Shown in pieces: positions 41,335 through 50,386 of a stretch of DNA of 54,513 bases. The notes under the pieces are model-generated. The model was not told the DNA's origin and searched no databases. It worked only from the letters and a program-made list of their open reading frames with translations. The DNA comes from an uncultured Lachnospiraceae bacterium (lineage in GTDB: Bacteria; Bacillota; Clostridia; Lachnospirales; Lachnospiraceae): the NCBI GenBank assembly GCA_910587085.1, contig CAJUMC010000016.1, positions 1 through 54,513 of the forward strand. The letters are read 5' to 3'. Each line of letters starts with the position of its first letter. Within the stretch, counting starts at the first letter, position 1. Both the position numbers and the translations under genes were made by a program.

Positions 41335-42276
41335 GTGCGGTATTATGTGAAAAAAATCGTTTCTCTCATTATGGTATTGTTTCTGATCATGTTGCTGACC
41401 TTCCTCGCCTTTCAGGTTATTCCCGGGGACGGCGCCGTCTCCCGGCTGGGCGTGGATGCCGAACCGGAGGAGATTGAGGCGCTTAGGGAGGCACTGGGGC
41501 TGAATAAAAGTCTGCCGGAGCGGTTTTTCCGCTTTCTGGGCGGCGCAGTCCGGGGGGATTTCGGAATGTCTTATCAGTACAGCAGGCCGGTTTCGGAGCT
41601 GCTGGCGGCAAGGCTTCCCGCGACGGTCGGGCTCGCTGCCGTCTCCATTCTGATGATCTGCATAATCTCGGTTCCGCTGGGCCTGCTCTGTGCGCGGAGG
41701 GAGGGAGGATTTGCAGATCGTGCTGTTACGCTGCTGACACAGACGCTCATGGCCGTACCTGCATTTTTTCTTGGCATGATTATCACCTTTCTGTTCGGTG
41801 TTGTATTGAAGTGGTTCTCGCCGGGCGGCTACATCCCGCCGGGGGAGAGCTTTGGAAAATATCTGCATTACATGATTTTCCCGGCGGCGGCAATCTCGAT
41901 TCCGAAAATTGCAATGACCGTTAAATTTTTAAAAACCTCCGTGCTGCGGGAGCGGAAGCTGGACTATGTCCGGACGGCGCGCAGCAAAGGCAATACCGAG
42001 AGGGCTGTGCTGTGGAGGCATGTGCTGAGAAACGCGCTGATCCCGGTGATTACGTTTATGGGAATGGTGATTGCGGATGTGCTCGCGGGAAGTATTGTGA
42101 TTGAACAGGTATTTAATCTGCCGGGTGTCGGCAGACTGCTGGTTGTAGCGATCGGAAACAGGGACTATCCGGTTGTGGAAGCGATTGTCGTCTATATTGC
42201 GGCGATTGTGCTGACAGTGAACTTTATCGTGGATATCCTTTATCAGAGGGTTGATCCGCGCGTCAGGATAAAATAG
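41335..42276 (+). CDS. Peptide ABC transporter permease (DppB-like)
   Basis: 313 residues with six membrane helices. It starts VRYYVKKIVSLIMVLFLIML, and EAASKG-type coupling sequence reads RTARSKGNTERAVLWRHVLR before the last helices. GTG at 41335 is preferred because GGAGGGGAAGGCC stands directly before it. PEEIEALREALGLNKSLPER and GDFGMSYQYSRPV are standard for the family. It pairs with the following DppC-like protein. Confidence 0.92.
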   Translation: MRYYVKKIVSLIMVLFLIMLLTFLAFQVIPGDGAVSRLGVDAEPEEIEALREALGLNKSLPERFFRFLGGAVRGDFGMSYQYSRPVSELLAARLPATVGLAAVSILMICIISVPLGLLCARREGGFADRAVTLLTQTLMAVPAFFLGMIITFLFGVVLKWFSPGGYIPPGESFGKYLHYMIFPAAAISIPKIAMTVKFLKTSVLRERKLDYVRTARSKGNTERAVLWRHVLRNALIPVITFMGMVIADVLAGSIVIEQVFNLPGVGRLLVVAIGNRDYPVVEAIVVYIAAIVLTVNFIVDILYQRVDPRVRIK

Positions 42277-42446
42277 CCTCCGGGAGCTGTGAGGCAGAGT
42301 TTGAAAGAAAGACGCGGCTCTCCGGGACGCAGCACCGCGGATCGTTCTGCGATACTGCACAAGGCAAGGTTAGAAGAAAAGTACTTTGAAACTCTATGGT
42401 GATTCAGGATCGCAGGCTGGCCTGCGGTATGCACGGGGTATTAAGG

Positions 42447-43256
42447 ATGAAAAAGCGGCGCGGTTCACAACGGAATACAACAAATTGGAGCCTTGTGATG
42501 GGCATTGTACTGGTTTCCGCAGTGCTGCTCTTTGTAGTCGTGGGGCTGTTCTGGACGCCGTACGAGCCGACACAGTACAGCGCCGCGCTGAAAAACAAAC
42601 CGCCGAGTCTGTCGCATCCGTTCGGTACGGATAATCTGGGAAGGGATATTTTAAGCCGCGTGATGGACGGAGCGAGCACCACCTTTCTGATCAGTCTTAT
42701 CACCGTGGCGATCGGACTGTCGGCGGGAACGGTAATCGGCGCCTTTACCGGCTATTACGGCGGGGCGGTGGATGAGCTTCTGATGCGTCTGAACGACACG
42801 CTCACCTCGTTTCCGAGCATTCTGCTTGCCCTTGTGTTTGTCAGTGTGATCGGCACCGGCAAGTACAATATTATTCTTGCGCTCGGGGTTATTTTCATAC
42901 CGAGTTTCGCGAGGGTGGTGCGCAGCGAATACATCGTACAGAAGGAACTGGATTATGTGCGGAACGCAAAGCTGCTCGGGGCCGGGGATCTGCGCATTAT
43001 GTTTGTGCACATTCTGCCGAATACAAAGCCGATCCTGCTTTCTACAATAACCATCGGCCTGAACAATGCGATTCTGGCCGAGGCGGGAATGAGCTATCTT
43101 TCGCTTGGCGTACAGCCGCCGGATGCCAGCCTCGGGCGGATGCTGTCAGAGGCGCAGACTTATCTGATGTCGGCTCCGTGGTCGGCGCTGGCGCCAGGGC
43201 TGATGATCGTGTTTACCGTGCTGGGTTTCAGCCTTATCAGCGAGAACCTGAGATAA
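42447..43256 (+). CDS. Peptide ABC transporter permease (DppC-like)
   Basis: 269 residues, six membrane helices; HPFGTDNLGRDILSRVMDGA and the coupling loop RNAKLLGAGDLRIMFVHILP are DppC hallmarks, and SYLSLGVQPPDASLGRML is the usual C-terminal sequence. The start is uncertain: ATG 42447 (MKKRRGSQRN) is chosen because GGGG lies about nine bases upstream; frames extend to 42396. A 170-base spacer separates it from the first permease. Confidence 0.9.
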   Translation: MKKRRGSQRNTTNWSLVMGIVLVSAVLLFVVVGLFWTPYEPTQYSAALKNKPPSLSHPFGTDNLGRDILSRVMDGASTTFLISLITVAIGLSAGTVIGAFTGYYGGAVDELLMRLNDTLTSFPSILLALVFVSVIGTGKYNIILALGVIFIPSFARVVRSEYIVQKELDYVRNAKLLGAGDLRIMFVHILPNTKPILLSTITIGLNNAILAEAGMSYLSLGVQPPDASLGRMLSEAQTYLMSAPWSALAPGLMIVFTVLGFSLISENLR

Positions 43257-43315
43257 TAATCGGTGCGGGCCGTATATTTCATGAGGCGGGATTCCGCCGG
43301 AGGGGAGGAAATCGC

Positions 43316-44914
43316 ATGAGCGCAGGGGAGAACGGCGGCAAAACAGCGGAATGGCTGCTGGAGCTGGACGGGGTGTCGGTCGGCTTTCCGATGCGGCGGC
43401 GCGGAATGAGCGTTGTAACGCGGGGGGTATCCTTCCGGGTCGGACGCGGCGAGGCGCTCGGCATTGTCGGAGAGTCCGGCTCAGGCAAGAGCGTCAGCAT
43501 GCTGGCGTCGCTCGGGCTGCTTGGGAACGGCGGCCGTGTGGTCGAGGGGAGCATCCGCTTCCGGCCGGAGGAAGGACGCATTCTGGAACTGAGCAGCATG
43601 ACAGAAAAGGAGCTCTGCGCTGTGCGCGGCGATGAAATTTCCATGATTTTCCAGGAACCGATGACCTCCCTGAACCCGGTGATGACGATCGGCGCGCAGG
43701 TGGAGGAAATGCTCGTCCTGCACGATGACGGGCCGAAGGAAACGCGGCGGGAGCGCGTGCTCGCCATGCTCGGGGAGGCAGGGCTTTCCGGTACGGAGGA
43801 TCTGTACGGGAAATATCCTCACGAGCTTTCGGGCGGGATGCGCCAGCGCGTGATGATTGCCATGGCGATGCTTCTGCGTCCGCGCCTGCTGATTGCGGAC
43901 GAGCCGACGACCGCGCTTGACGTGACGATCCAGGCGAAAATCCTGGCTCTGCTGAAAAAATTCCAGGAGGAGTACGGGACGGCGATTATTCTGATTTCCC
44001 ATGATCTCGGCGTGATCCGCAGCGTGTGCAGCCGTGCAGTTGTAATGTGCGAGGGCAGAGTGGTTGAGCAGGGCCGGGTGGAGGAGCTGTTTGAGCACCC
44101 TCAGGAGGAATATACAAAGCGGCTGCTTGCAGCCGCGCTCGGCAAGGGAAGCGTGCTGCGCCGGGAGGGCGTGACGGGCGGGAAGAATACCGCGGCGGTT
44201 CGGAATTATTCCGTTTTTTATGAGGAGCGGGGAAAAAAATTGTTTGCCGCAAGGGAAAAGAGAGCGGTAGTTAAGGGGGTTTCCTTCGAGGTGCATGAGG
44301 GGGAGATCGTCGGTATTGTCGGGGAATCCGGCTGCGGCAAATCGACCCTGGCCAAAGCGATGGCAGGGCTCAATCCGCTTACTTCCGGGGAGCTTGAGCT
44401 CGCATGCAGCCGGCCGCAGATGGTATTTCAGGACCCTTACGGGAGCCTGAACCCGTCCAAGACAATCGGATGGCTGCTGACGGAACCGCTCCGGCTCGGC
44501 CGCATCGGCACCCGGGAGGAACGCCGGGGAAGAGCCTGCGAGATGCTGCGCCGGGTAGGGCTGGAGGATTCCTATTACGACCGCTATCCGAATACGCTCT
44601 CCGGCGGACAGCGGCAGAGGGTTGCCATCGCCATGGCGCTTATGCTCCGGCAGAAACTGATCCTGCTTGACGAGCCGGTGTCTGCGCTGGATGTTACGGT
44701 GCAGGAGCAGATCCTTATTCTTCTTGTCGGGCTGCAGAAGGAATTCGGGCTGTCCTATCTGTTTATCTCGCATGATATGAACGTGATCCACCGGCTCTGC
44801 GACCGGGTGCTTGTCATGTATCAGGGGGAGATTGTGGAGAGCGGCAGAACGGAGGAGGTATTTGAGAACCCGCAGCATGAATATACGAGGAAGCTGCTGG
44901 AGGCGAGGCTGTAG
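43316..44914 (+). CDS. Fused peptide ABC transporter ATPases (DppD-DppF fusion)
   Basis: 532 residues containing two complete ATPase domains. First half: Walker A GIVGESGSGKSVSMLASLG, signature LSGGMRQRVMIAMAML, Walker B LLIADEPTTALD, switch ISHDLGVI. Second half, from about residue 300: GIVGESGCGKSTLAKAMAGL, LSGGQRQRVAIAMALM, LILLDEPVSALD, ISHDMNVI. These correspond to DppD and DppF, normally separate genes in Firmicutes. One polypeptide would therefore drive both permeases. GGGGAGGAAATCGC precedes the start. It completes the importer operon. Confidence 0.93.
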   Translation: MSAGENGGKTAEWLLELDGVSVGFPMRRRGMSVVTRGVSFRVGRGEALGIVGESGSGKSVSMLASLGLLGNGGRVVEGSIRFRPEEGRILELSSMTEKELCAVRGDEISMIFQEPMTSLNPVMTIGAQVEEMLVLHDDGPKETRRERVLAMLGEAGLSGTEDLYGKYPHELSGGMRQRVMIAMAMLLRPRLLIADEPTTALDVTIQAKILALLKKFQEEYGTAIILISHDLGVIRSVCSRAVVMCEGRVVEQGRVEELFEHPQEEYTKRLLAAALGKGSVLRREGVTGGKNTAAVRNYSVFYEERGKKLFAAREKRAVVKGVSFEVHEGEIVGIVGESGCGKSTLAKAMAGLNPLTSGELELACSRPQMVFQDPYGSLNPSKTIGWLLTEPLRLGRIGTREERRGRACEMLRRVGLEDSYYDRYPNTLSGGQRQRVAIAMALMLRQKLILLDEPVSALDVTVQEQILILLVGLQKEFGLSYLFISHDMNVIHRLCDRVLVMYQGEIVESGRTEEVFENPQHEYTRKLLEARL

Positions 44915-45136
44915 CGCCCGGTCTGTTTTCCACGCTGATTTCAAGAGCGCGGAGATGTCTGCTGCGTTCTGCCTCCGCGGCAAACGCGGTTGTCATGCTG
45001 CCTCTGCATTTTTCCCGAAATGCCGGCTCACTGCTTCGCCGCACGACAGCTCGATATCCCGGTTTACGAGAAGATACATGACCCGGCCGGAGGGATGAAC
45101 CAATGCAGACACAGTGCGGCAATCAGCAATAAATTA

Positions 45137-45169
45137 TTGACGCGGTCAAAAAGTCGGATATGTACATAT
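45137..45169 (+). promoter_or_regulatory. Dyad-rich element, possible promoter/operator
   Basis: TTGAC-GCG-GTCAA at 45137-45149 is a perfect inverted repeat whose left half can act as a -35 (TTGACG); the perfect palindrome ATATGTACATAT lies at 45158-45169, where a -10 is expected, though TATGTA is a poor -10. Possibly a regulated promoter for the short transcript ending at 45290. Confidence 0.3.
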
Positions 45170-45258
45170 TTGCGCAGGAATGTATTGCAGCAATTCTATC
45201 TTTTCTCATGAAGCCAAAGTCCGGTATGATTATCACCGGATGTAATATGCCGTAAGTG

Positions 45259-45290
45259 AGCGGGGCGGATACCAGCCCGGCTGTTTTTTT
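45259..45290 (+). terminator. Intrinsic terminator
   Basis: AGC-G-GGGC pairs with GCCC-G-GCT around the loop GGATACCA (45259-45282), one mismatch in the stem, followed by seven T at 45284-45290. It lies 136 bases before the coiled-coil gene and ends either the importer operon or a short leader transcript. Confidence 0.7.
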
Positions 45291-45425
45291 GCGGAAGCTC
45301 TAAACTTTTTTCCATTTTCAGCCGATATAAAAGAGAAAGAAATTTTGTGCAGTACAAAAAAGATGGTTCCGGAAAGGCAGGAACCCCAATAACGCACAAA
45401 TCCGCAGCGGGGAAGGGAGAGGCCT

Positions 45426-46301
45426 ATGAGAGTCAGCGAGGATAATTATTACATCAATCCGAATATTACACAGGAAAGCGCAAAACGTCAGGGAAAGACC
45501 ATATTTGCAGGGGAGCTGAACCGGCCGCAGAATCTGTTTTCAAAGCAGGGCCCTTTCGGAAACCGGCAGGAGGATAACGCGATAGAGCACCGCCGCGAGG
45601 AAGCCGTAAAGCAGGCAGTCAAGCTTGTAACGGACACATGGGCGGGCGAATCGGCGGTGGATGACAGCATCGGGCAGACAAAGGAGAGAATGCAGGCGCT
45701 GGAAAAGGAGTCTGCGGAGCTGATCCAGACCAGGAAGGGCTATCAGGAGCAGATTGCGGAGTACGAGAACGATCAGAATCTGACGGCGGAGGAGAAGGAA
45801 GCTGCTACAGCTACATTGTACGAGGCAGTGGAGGCAGCGGATCAGGAGCTAGCCGGCAATGCCGGGGCATTGGCTGCCGGGCAGAGGAGCATGGAAGAGA
45901 CAAAGCTCGAGCGCCTCAAGGAGCATCCGATGGTGGACGCGGTCACAGAGGAGCAGAAGGCACTGAAGGCTGCCGCCCGGGATGCCGCCTTCTCCATGCT
46001 GCAGGAGGGCGTAAACAACATCGACGAGAAGATCGAGGAGGTTGTTGAGGCCGCTCAGGAGAAGAAGGATCAGGCCGACGAGGAGAAGAAGGCGGAGGAA
46101 GCACGCCGCGAGCGCGAGGAGGCCATGAAGCCGGAGACCGGCGTCTCGAAAGAGAGCGGCACTGCGCAGAGCCAGAACACATCGTCGTCAAAGCTGACGG
46201 AGCAGCAGCAGAAGGTGAACAGCCAGCTGGACAAAATCCGCAGAGAAAACATACTGACCAAGGACGATATGCTGGGAATGCTTGTGGATTCCCGCGTGTA
46301 A
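45426..46301 (+). CDS. Coiled-coil protein, unknown
   Basis: 291 residues, no signal peptide or membrane helix. Residues about 55-230 are predicted coiled coil: QTKERMQALEKESAELIQTR, EEQKALKAAARDAAFSML and EKIEEVVEAAQEKKDQADEE. The Ser/Thr/Gln-rich linker (SQNTSSSKLTEQQQKVNSQ) precedes a short C-terminal helix with KIRRENILTKDDMLGMLVDS. The beginning, MRVSEDNYYINPNITQES, is polar. It may be a structural or secretion-associated protein; the family is not recognised. GGGAAGGGAGAGG precedes the ATG. It sits between an importer and an exporter but has a separate leader. Confidence 0.75.
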   Translation: MRVSEDNYYINPNITQESAKRQGKTIFAGELNRPQNLFSKQGPFGNRQEDNAIEHRREEAVKQAVKLVTDTWAGESAVDDSIGQTKERMQALEKESAELIQTRKGYQEQIAEYENDQNLTAEEKEAATATLYEAVEAADQELAGNAGALAAGQRSMEETKLERLKEHPMVDAVTEEQKALKAAARDAAFSMLQEGVNNIDEKIEEVVEAAQEKKDQADEEKKAEEARREREEAMKPETGVSKESGTAQSQNTSSSKLTEQQQKVNSQLDKIRRENILTKDDMLGMLVDSRV

Positions 46302-46336
46302 ATGAGCTCCGGTGTTTGAAATTATAAAAAAATACA

Positions 46337-46365
46337 TTGCAAAACAGTGCAAAAGGTAGGATAAT
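46337..46365 (+). promoter_or_regulatory. Promoter of the heterodimeric ABC exporter
   Basis: TTGCAA at 46337-46342 and GATAAT at 46360-46365 with a 17-base spacer. Transcription would begin near 46372, just before the palindrome at 46382-46402. Confidence 0.65.
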
Positions 46366-46381
46366 AAACACCATGGCATAA

Positions 46382-46402
46382 GTTTGAAACGGCGTTTCAA
46401 AC
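46382..46402 (+). promoter_or_regulatory. Perfect palindromic operator candidate
   Basis: GTTTGAAACG-G-CGTTTCAAAC: two 10-base arms are exact inverted repeats around one base. It begins about ten bases after the predicted transcription start, the classical position for a TetR- or MarR-type repressor of a drug exporter. No regulator gene lies next to it. Confidence 0.7.
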
Positions 46403-46477
46403 GTCTTATGACTGCGGCATCGAAGGAAGAATCCGAATGCTGCAGCGGGATAAGAATGATTCGAGAGGTGTGTGTTT

Positions 46478-48367
46478 ATGATCCGGAATTACATAAGAAA
46501 GTATAAATACAGCTATCTGATCGGAATGCTGATCCTTCTGGCCGTCGATTATCTCGGACTGTATATCCCGCAGTTTACGGGCGAGGTGACCGACGGCCTG
46601 CTTGGGGGGATGGGCATGAAGGAGGTTCTGCGCATGATCGGCAGGATTCTCCTTGTGGGCGCCGGCATGGCGCTCGGCCGGTTCGGATGGCGTTATTTTA
46701 TTTTCGGGGCGGCCAGAAAAATCGAGTACGAGCTGCGCGGGGAGATGTTCCGGCACCTGAGCGGCCTGTCCATGCGCTATTACAACGAGCATAAAACCGG
46801 GGATCTGATGGCGCATTTCACGAACGATCTCGGTGCGATCCGGATGTCCATGGGACCGGCTGTTATTTCTACCTTTGATGCTATTGTTATGACAGTTATG
46901 GTTATTGCAAAAATGATCCTGCACGTCAGTTTCAGTCTTACTCTTCTCGCGTGTATCCCGATGCTGTTCATTCTTGCAGGCGGGATCTATTACGGCAGAA
47001 CGGCGGAGCGGCGGTACGACGAAAAGCAGAAGGCCTTTTCGGATATGACGGATCAGGTTCAGGAGAGCATTTCCGGCATTCGGGTCATCAAGGCGTTCGT
47101 GCAGGAAAAAATGGAGCGGGAAGCGTTTGCGCGGTCGAATCAAAACAACCGCGACAAAAATCTGCGCGTGGTCAAGCTGCAGGCGATCGTGATGCCCATG
47201 CTGGACGTGATTATCGGGATTGCCAGCGTGATCACGCTGTTTTACGGCGGAAACCTGGTTCTGCGCGGAGAGATTACCGCGGGCCAGTTTGTCGCGTTTT
47301 CTTCCTATGTCAACATGCTTGTCTGGCCGATGCTCGCCGTGGGGGACAGCATCAATTCCTTTTCTCAGGGCTTTGCATCCATGAAGCGCGTCGAGGCCAT
47401 CTTCCGCGAGGAGCCGGAAATTGTGGACGGGCCGGCAGCGGCCGGAGGCCCGGAGCAGCTGCGGGGCAGAATATCCGTGCGCGGGCTCTCCTTCTCCTAC
47501 CAGGAGCAGGAGGGGGATGCAAAGGATGCCTCCCTCCCGGCACTGACAGGCCTCAGCCTGGAGATTGCAGAGGGGGAGACGCTGGCTATAATCGGGCGTA
47601 CCGGCAGCGGAAAGACTACGTTTGCCAACCTGCTTGTCCGCATGTATGACGTGGACGAGGGGATGCTTCAGATTGACGGGTACGGTCTGCGGGCCATCCC
47701 GTTATCGGTACTGCGGGAATCCGTCGCTTATGTGCCGCAGGACAATTTCCTGTTTTCAGACACACTCCAGTCCAATATTGCCTTCGGCGTGCGGCGGCTG
47801 TCGGATGTGTCCGAGGAAGTGTTCCGGGAGGGCGAGGCGTCCGCGCGGATTTTCATGTCGCACAAGCAGCGGCTGGAGGAATATCTGGAACAGGATTTCT
47901 TCCGGTCGAAAAGCCGTCTTGACAAGGCGTACAATGATCTGGAGCAGGTGACCGAAGCGGCGAAGAAGGCCTGCATTCACGAAAATATCATGGATTTTCC
48001 GAAAAAATATTCCACCATGGTCGGGGAACGCGGCGTGACAATCTCCGGCGGACAGAAGCAGCGGAGTTCCATCGCACGGGCACTGATGAAGGACGCACCG
48101 ATTCTGATTCTGGACGATGCGCTTTCGGCCGTCGATACGGATACCGAGGAGAAAATCCTGCGGAATCTGAAGGAGGAGCGCGTGGGAAAGACGACCATCA
48201 TTATTGCGCACCGGATCTCAACCATTCAGAATGCCGACCATATCCTTGTGCTGGAGCAGGGACGAATGGCGGAGTACGGCACGCATGAGGAGCTTCTGCG
48301 GGCGGGCGGGATCTACGCGCAGCTCTATGAAAAGCAGCAGCTGGAAAAGCAGCTGGAGACGGCGTAG
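46478..48367 (+). CDS. ABC exporter, heterodimer subunit with degenerate catalytic site and insertion
   Basis: 629 residues: six membrane helices (about 1-300), then an ATPase domain. Walker A is AIIGRTGSGKTTFANLLVR, signature VTISGGQKQRSSIARALM, and Walker B ends ILILDDALSAVD, with Asp in place of the catalytic Glu; this is typical for the regulatory half of heterodimeric exporters. Between the Q-loop (VPQDNFLFSDTLQSNIAF) and the signature there is an extra Arg/Lys/Glu-rich segment of about 50 residues (VFREGEASARIFMSHKQRLE onward) absent in most relatives. The start is ATG 46478 after GAGAGG. Likely a drug or lipid exporter; 39 bases separate it from its partner. Confidence 0.9.
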   Translation: MIRNYIRKYKYSYLIGMLILLAVDYLGLYIPQFTGEVTDGLLGGMGMKEVLRMIGRILLVGAGMALGRFGWRYFIFGAARKIEYELRGEMFRHLSGLSMRYYNEHKTGDLMAHFTNDLGAIRMSMGPAVISTFDAIVMTVMVIAKMILHVSFSLTLLACIPMLFILAGGIYYGRTAERRYDEKQKAFSDMTDQVQESISGIRVIKAFVQEKMEREAFARSNQNNRDKNLRVVKLQAIVMPMLDVIIGIASVITLFYGGNLVLRGEITAGQFVAFSSYVNMLVWPMLAVGDSINSFSQGFASMKRVEAIFREEPEIVDGPAAAGGPEQLRGRISVRGLSFSYQEQEGDAKDASLPALTGLSLEIAEGETLAIIGRTGSGKTTFANLLVRMYDVDEGMLQIDGYGLRAIPLSVLRESVAYVPQDNFLFSDTLQSNIAFGVRRLSDVSEEVFREGEASARIFMSHKQRLEEYLEQDFFRSKSRLDKAYNDLEQVTEAAKKACIHENIMDFPKKYSTMVGERGVTISGGQKQRSSIARALMKDAPILILDDALSAVDTDTEEKILRNLKEERVGKTTIIIAHRISTIQNADHILVLEQGRMAEYGTHEELLRAGGIYAQLYEKQQLEKQLETA

Positions 48368-48406
48368 CAGCGGGCGGCCGACTGACGGAAATGAGGGTTA
48401 CCGGGT

Positions 48407-50185
48407 ATGGAAAGAAAAGAAATTGATATCGAAAAATCGGCGGGGCGCGGCGTTTTCCGGCGTTTGCTCAGGTATGCACGACCTTATATGCACTGGATGC
48501 TTTTTTCTCTTGTGCTGGTACTGTTTATTACAGTCCTGGAACTTTACAGGCCGGTTATCGTCGGAAAGGTGATTGACCTTTTTAAGGACCGCGCACCTTT
48601 TTCGGTCGTCCGGGATCAGGCGTTTGTCTATCTGGCCGTTCTGCTGGCGAGCTTTGCCTGCAACTTTCTGCAGACCTGGATCCTGCAGATGACGGGGCAG
48701 AATATTATCTATAATATCCGCGCGGAGGTTTTTGAGCATGTCACCCGACTGTCGCTCCGGTTTTTTGATATCACGCCGGTCGGCAGGATTGTGACGCGCG
48801 TTACGAATGATGTGGAAGCGCTGCATGAGATGTACGCCAACATTCTTGTCCGGCTGATTAAAAACGCGGTCAAGATTATCGGGCTCGCCGTGATGATGCT
48901 GGCGCTCAATGTGCGGATCGCCCTGTTTTCCTTTGCGCTCCTGCCTTTTATTGTGGCGCTCACGGTGCTGTTCAAGCGGATTTCAAGGATGACCTACCGG
49001 ATCACGCGCACAAAGCTCACCGCGCTGAACACCTATCTTTCCGAGCATCTGTCGGGCATGCGGGTGATTCAGATATTTGCGCGCGAAAAGGAAAAGAACG
49101 CGGAATTCGGAAGAAAGAACCAGGATCTGTTCCGGGCAAATTACCGGGAAATGATGGTGTTTGCGGTTTTCCGGCCGTGCATTTATTTCCTCTCCATTAT
49201 CGCGCTCGTCATTATTATCTATACGGGCAGTGCCTCGGTTCTGGAGAATGTGATTTCGGTCGGCATGCTGTATACCTTTATCGAGTATATCAACTCGTTT
49301 TTCCAGCCGATCCAGGAGCTGGCGGAGCAGTTCGGCACGCTGCAGTCTGCCATGGCGTCGGCCGAGAAGATTTTTACGCTGCTTGACGAGCAGCCGGGGA
49401 TTCCGGAGCCGGCGCGGCCGGTGGCACCGGAGAAAATCAGGGGGCGGATCGCATTCGAGCATGTGTGGTTTGCATATCAGGGCGAGGAGTGGATTTTAAA
49501 GGATGTCAGCTTTACGATCGAGCCGGGTTCCCGGGTGGCGTTTGTCGGTGCAACCGGCGCCGGGAAATCGTCGATTCTCAATCTGATCGGGCGCTATTAC
49601 GATATTCAGCGCGGGCGGATCACCGTGGACGGTGTTGATATCCGGGAGCTGGACAAGGCGTGTCTGCGGTCGGCCATCGGTCAGGTCCAGCAGGATGTAT
49701 TTATTTTTACCGGGGATATCGGCAGCAATATCCGGCTGAGAAACGAATCCATCACGGAGGAACAGGTGGAGCTGGCTGCAAAGCATGTCAATGCGGATGA
49801 GTTTATCCGCAGGCTTCCGGGCGGTTACCGCGAGCCCGTGACCGAGCGAGGCAGCACGCTCTCCGCGGGGCAGAGGCAGCTGCTGTCGTTTGCGCGCACG
49901 CTGGCCTTTGACCCATCCATTCTTGTGATGGACGAGGCCACGGCAAACATTGACACGGAGACGGAGCAGCTGATCCAGGGTGCGCTGGAAAGGCTGATGC
50001 GGGGACGGACGACGATTATGGTTGCCCATCGCCTCTCGACCATTCAGCATGCCGACAAGATTATCGTCATGCATAAGGGAGAGCTGAGGGAGAGCGGCAC
50101 GCATCAGGAACTGCTGGCTCAGAATGGAATTTACAAAAAGCTGTATGAACTCCAGCTGCACGGAGAGGCAGAGAGCAGCATATAG
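48407..50185 (+). CDS. ABC exporter, catalytic heterodimer subunit
   Basis: 592 residues, six membrane helices (YMHWMLFSLVLVLFITVLEL at the start) and an ATPase domain with Walker A FVGATGAGKSSILNLIGR, signature STLSAGQRQLLSFARTL and Walker B ILVMDEATANID with the canonical Glu. The signature reads LSAGQ rather than LSGGQ. Together with the preceding protein it forms one composite consensus site and one degenerate site, the TM287/288 arrangement. The substrate is unknown; the palindromic operator upstream of the pair suggests induction by a ligand. GAGGG precedes the ATG. Confidence 0.92.
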   Translation: MERKEIDIEKSAGRGVFRRLLRYARPYMHWMLFSLVLVLFITVLELYRPVIVGKVIDLFKDRAPFSVVRDQAFVYLAVLLASFACNFLQTWILQMTGQNIIYNIRAEVFEHVTRLSLRFFDITPVGRIVTRVTNDVEALHEMYANILVRLIKNAVKIIGLAVMMLALNVRIALFSFALLPFIVALTVLFKRISRMTYRITRTKLTALNTYLSEHLSGMRVIQIFAREKEKNAEFGRKNQDLFRANYREMMVFAVFRPCIYFLSIIALVIIIYTGSASVLENVISVGMLYTFIEYINSFFQPIQELAEQFGTLQSAMASAEKIFTLLDEQPGIPEPARPVAPEKIRGRIAFEHVWFAYQGEEWILKDVSFTIEPGSRVAFVGATGAGKSSILNLIGRYYDIQRGRITVDGVDIRELDKACLRSAIGQVQQDVFIFTGDIGSNIRLRNESITEEQVELAAKHVNADEFIRRLPGGYREPVTERGSTLSAGQRQLLSFARTLAFDPSILVMDEATANIDTETEQLIQGALERLMRGRTTIMVAHRLSTIQHADKIIVMHKGELRESGTHQELLAQNGIYKKLYELQLHGEAESSI

Positions 50186-50321
50186 GACGGAGGTTCTGCT
50201 CTCCGCAAGAGCACGGACATAAAAGTCGGCCGGGTATGCAAGACCGCGGTTCTGCTCTCCGGAAAAGCAAGGACAAAGTCGGCCGGGCATGCAGGACGGG
50301 GCTCTGTTCTTCGGAAAAGCA
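50185..50321 (+). repeat. Tandem repeat of about 53-56 bases
   Basis: Units start at 50185, 50241 and 50294 (the last partial). Shared blocks are GGTTCTGCTCTCCG, AAAGCA (first unit AAGAGCA) and AAGTCGGCCGGGYATGCA. It starts at the stop codon of the exporter gene and ends before the GH5 promoter. Neither strand encodes an evident protein. Confidence 0.8.
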
Positions 50322-50352
50322 TGAACTATGAAATGCAAATAAGGGGAACGGT

Positions 50353-50360
50353 GGTACAAT
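50353..50360 (+). promoter_or_regulatory. Extended -10 element before the GH5 gene
   Basis: TGGTACAAT, with TACAAT at 50355-50360, only 27 bases before the start codon; no clear -35. Confidence 0.35.
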
Positions 50361-50386
50361 AAGCCGGAAAGAAAGAGGATTTGAGT

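Larger units (their letters stand above)
44915..45425. other. Gap between the importer and the coiled-coil gene
   Basis: No gene seen. The first 200 bases are GC-rich and featureless. A dyad-rich segment (45137-45169), a hairpin TCCGGT/ACCGGA near 45220 and an intrinsic terminator (45259-45290) follow, so a short transcript may be made here. Confidence 0.5.

Noticed and set aside
43481..44983. 500-codon minus-strand frame opposite the fused Dpp ATPase
   Set aside because: Shadow of an intact gene with all ABC motifs on the plus strand.
45259..45290. Riboswitch expression platform
   Set aside because: No known aptamer consensus could be recognised upstream; only the terminator is supported.
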